This document shows positions 4,754 to 5,494 of a stretch of 5,494 nt of DNA, piece after piece. The notes under the pieces were generated by a model that made no database searches, was not told where the DNA came from, and saw only the letters and a list, made by a program, of their open reading frames with translations. The number at the start of each line of letters is the position of its first letter. The first letter of the stretch is position 1. This stretch comes from Rickettsiales bacterium (GTDB lineage Bacteria; Pseudomonadota; Alphaproteobacteria; Rickettsiales; Deianiraeaceae). A program made the translations under genes and the position numbers. The stretch is from NCBI GenBank assembly GCA_017477855.1, contig JAFUUN010000054.1, positions 1-5,494 of the forward strand, read 5' to 3'.

Positions 4754-5494
4754 CTATTTTTTATCCTCCTTCACGGTGAAGAATTCCAGCATGTCGCCAA
4801 CTTTTAGCTCGTCAATTTTTTCAAGCCCAACACCGCATTCTTGACCACTTTGCATCTCCTTGACACTTTCCTTGCCGTGCTTCAAGCTGTCGCATTTGGT
4901 CTCAAAAACGGCCTCACCATTACGCATCACAGCAACGTTCGTTCCAATCATCGCCTTGCCGTCTTTCACCAAACAACCCGCAATTTTACCAACTTTTGAT
5001 ATTTCAAATATGGCCTTGACTTCTGCATGCCCGACAACTGTTTTCTTGATGACTGGCTTCAATTTGCCGCTCAAAATGTCTTTCACATCGTCAAACAGCT
5101 CGTATATTATCTTATAATCACGGATTTCCACACCTCTGCGTTCGGCCTCGTCAAGCACCTTTTTGTCGCATTTTTGTGTATTGAACGTGAAAATTCTACC
5201 TCCACATGTGCCAGCAAGCAAGACATCGCTCTCGTTCACTGTACCAATTCCAGTATGCGCAATACGTAATTCCAGTTCCTCACCTTCCATTTTTTCAAGC
5301 GTGCCGACAATGGCTTCCAAGCTTCCTTTTGTGTCTGCCTTGATGATAAACGACACTTTTTTCTCGCCGTTATCACCCTGCATGCGCGCAAATGCATCGG
5401 CCGCAGACAACCCAGCTTTGGCATTCAACTCATCTTGTCTGGCCTTCTCCTTGCGATATTCAATCATCTCTTTGGCATCGGTCTCCTTTATCAC
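4754..5494 (-). CDS. infB: Translation initiation factor IF-2, C-terminal part
   Basis: IF-2 is the GTPase that brings initiator fMet-tRNA to the ribosomal P site. The visible 247 codons are the C-terminal part; the frame is open at the window edge, so the start and G domain lie beyond 5494 and the first codon here (GTG) is an internal Val. Recognisable parts: the basic linker helix (MIEYRKEKARQDELNAKAGL); domain III beginning SFIIKADTKGSLEAI, with HTGIGTVNESDVLLA and the YKIIYELFDDVK stretch; then the tRNA-binding C2 domain, VGHAEVKAIFEISKVGKIAG to GQECGVGLEKIDELKVGDML. It ends in TVKEDKK and TAG at 4756-4754. In many Proteobacteria infB is followed by rbfA and truB; here it is followed by an oxidoreductase gene. 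Identification is firm. Confidence 0.96.
   Translation of the reverse strand: MIKETDAKEMIEYRKEKARQDELNAKAGLSAADAFARMQGDNGEKKVSFIIKADTKGSLEAIVGTLEKMEGEELELRIAHTGIGTVNESDVLLAGTCGGRIFTFNTQKCDKKVLDEAERRGVEIRDYKIIYELFDDVKDILSGKLKPVIKKTVVGHAEVKAIFEISKVGKIAGCLVKDGKAMIGTNVAVMRNGEAVFETKCDSLKHGKESVKEMQSGQECGVGLEKIDELKVGDMLEFFTVKEDKK

Noticed and set aside
1..5494. tRNA, rRNA or CRISPR array
   Set aside because: No tRNA acceptor/T-loop signature, rRNA segment or regularly spaced short repeats were found on either strand. The only repeats are the two long copies, the 14-bp tandem unit and short motifs noted above.

Overview
This 5.5 kb window looks like A+T-rich chromosomal DNA from an alphaproteobacterium. 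The best lineage marker is an IalB (invasion-associated locus B) family gene, a family found mainly in Alphaproteobacteria. The other recognisable genes (infB, adk, a HIT hydrolase, a flavodoxin-fold quinone reductase) are general bacterial genes. No phage, transposase, tRNA, rRNA or CRISPR signature is visible. The organism call is an inference, not an identification.

Left arm, + strand (1-2170): the 3' end of an unrecognised lysine/glutamate-rich protein (to 401); a G+C-rich structured repeat (copy 1, 468-757); an adenylate kinase with an unusual N-terminal membrane anchor (835-1620); and, one base after its stop, an IalB-family lipoprotein gene (1622-2170) interrupted by an in-frame TAG where the family normally has tryptophan.

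Middle and right arm, - strand (2167-5494): reading in the direction of transcription, the 3' end of infB (enters at 5494, ends 4754), a KefF/YwrO-like NAD(P)H oxidoreductase (4741-4199) and an exported cysteine-rich protein with an HNH-like DH...N motif (4196-3486) form a tightly spaced set. Then comes the second copy of the structured repeat (3209-3481). A second tight pair follows: a two-helix membrane protein (3108-2497) and a HIT-family nucleotide hydrolase (2493-2167). The HIT gene converges on the ialB-like gene with a 4-base overlap of stop codons.

The most interesting object is the repeat. Two direct copies, 290 and 273 bp, start and end at matching sequence in two unrelated intergenic gaps. 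They differ at 6 of the first 215 aligned bases and have a length-variable loop near the 3' end. Each copy can fold into a 10-bp inverted repeat, a bulged 17-bp stem, a T-tract linker, and a cloverleaf-like 3' domain closed by GTTGCGC/GCGCAAC. It does not look protein-coding. It may be a non-autonomous mobile element, a REP/MITE-like family, or a structured RNA. Other leads are the membrane-anchored adenylate kinase with an Ala in the NMP-site motif (SAGE instead of STGD), the Trp-to-amber change in ialB, the exported HNH-like protein, and the absence of TGA among the eight visible stop codons.
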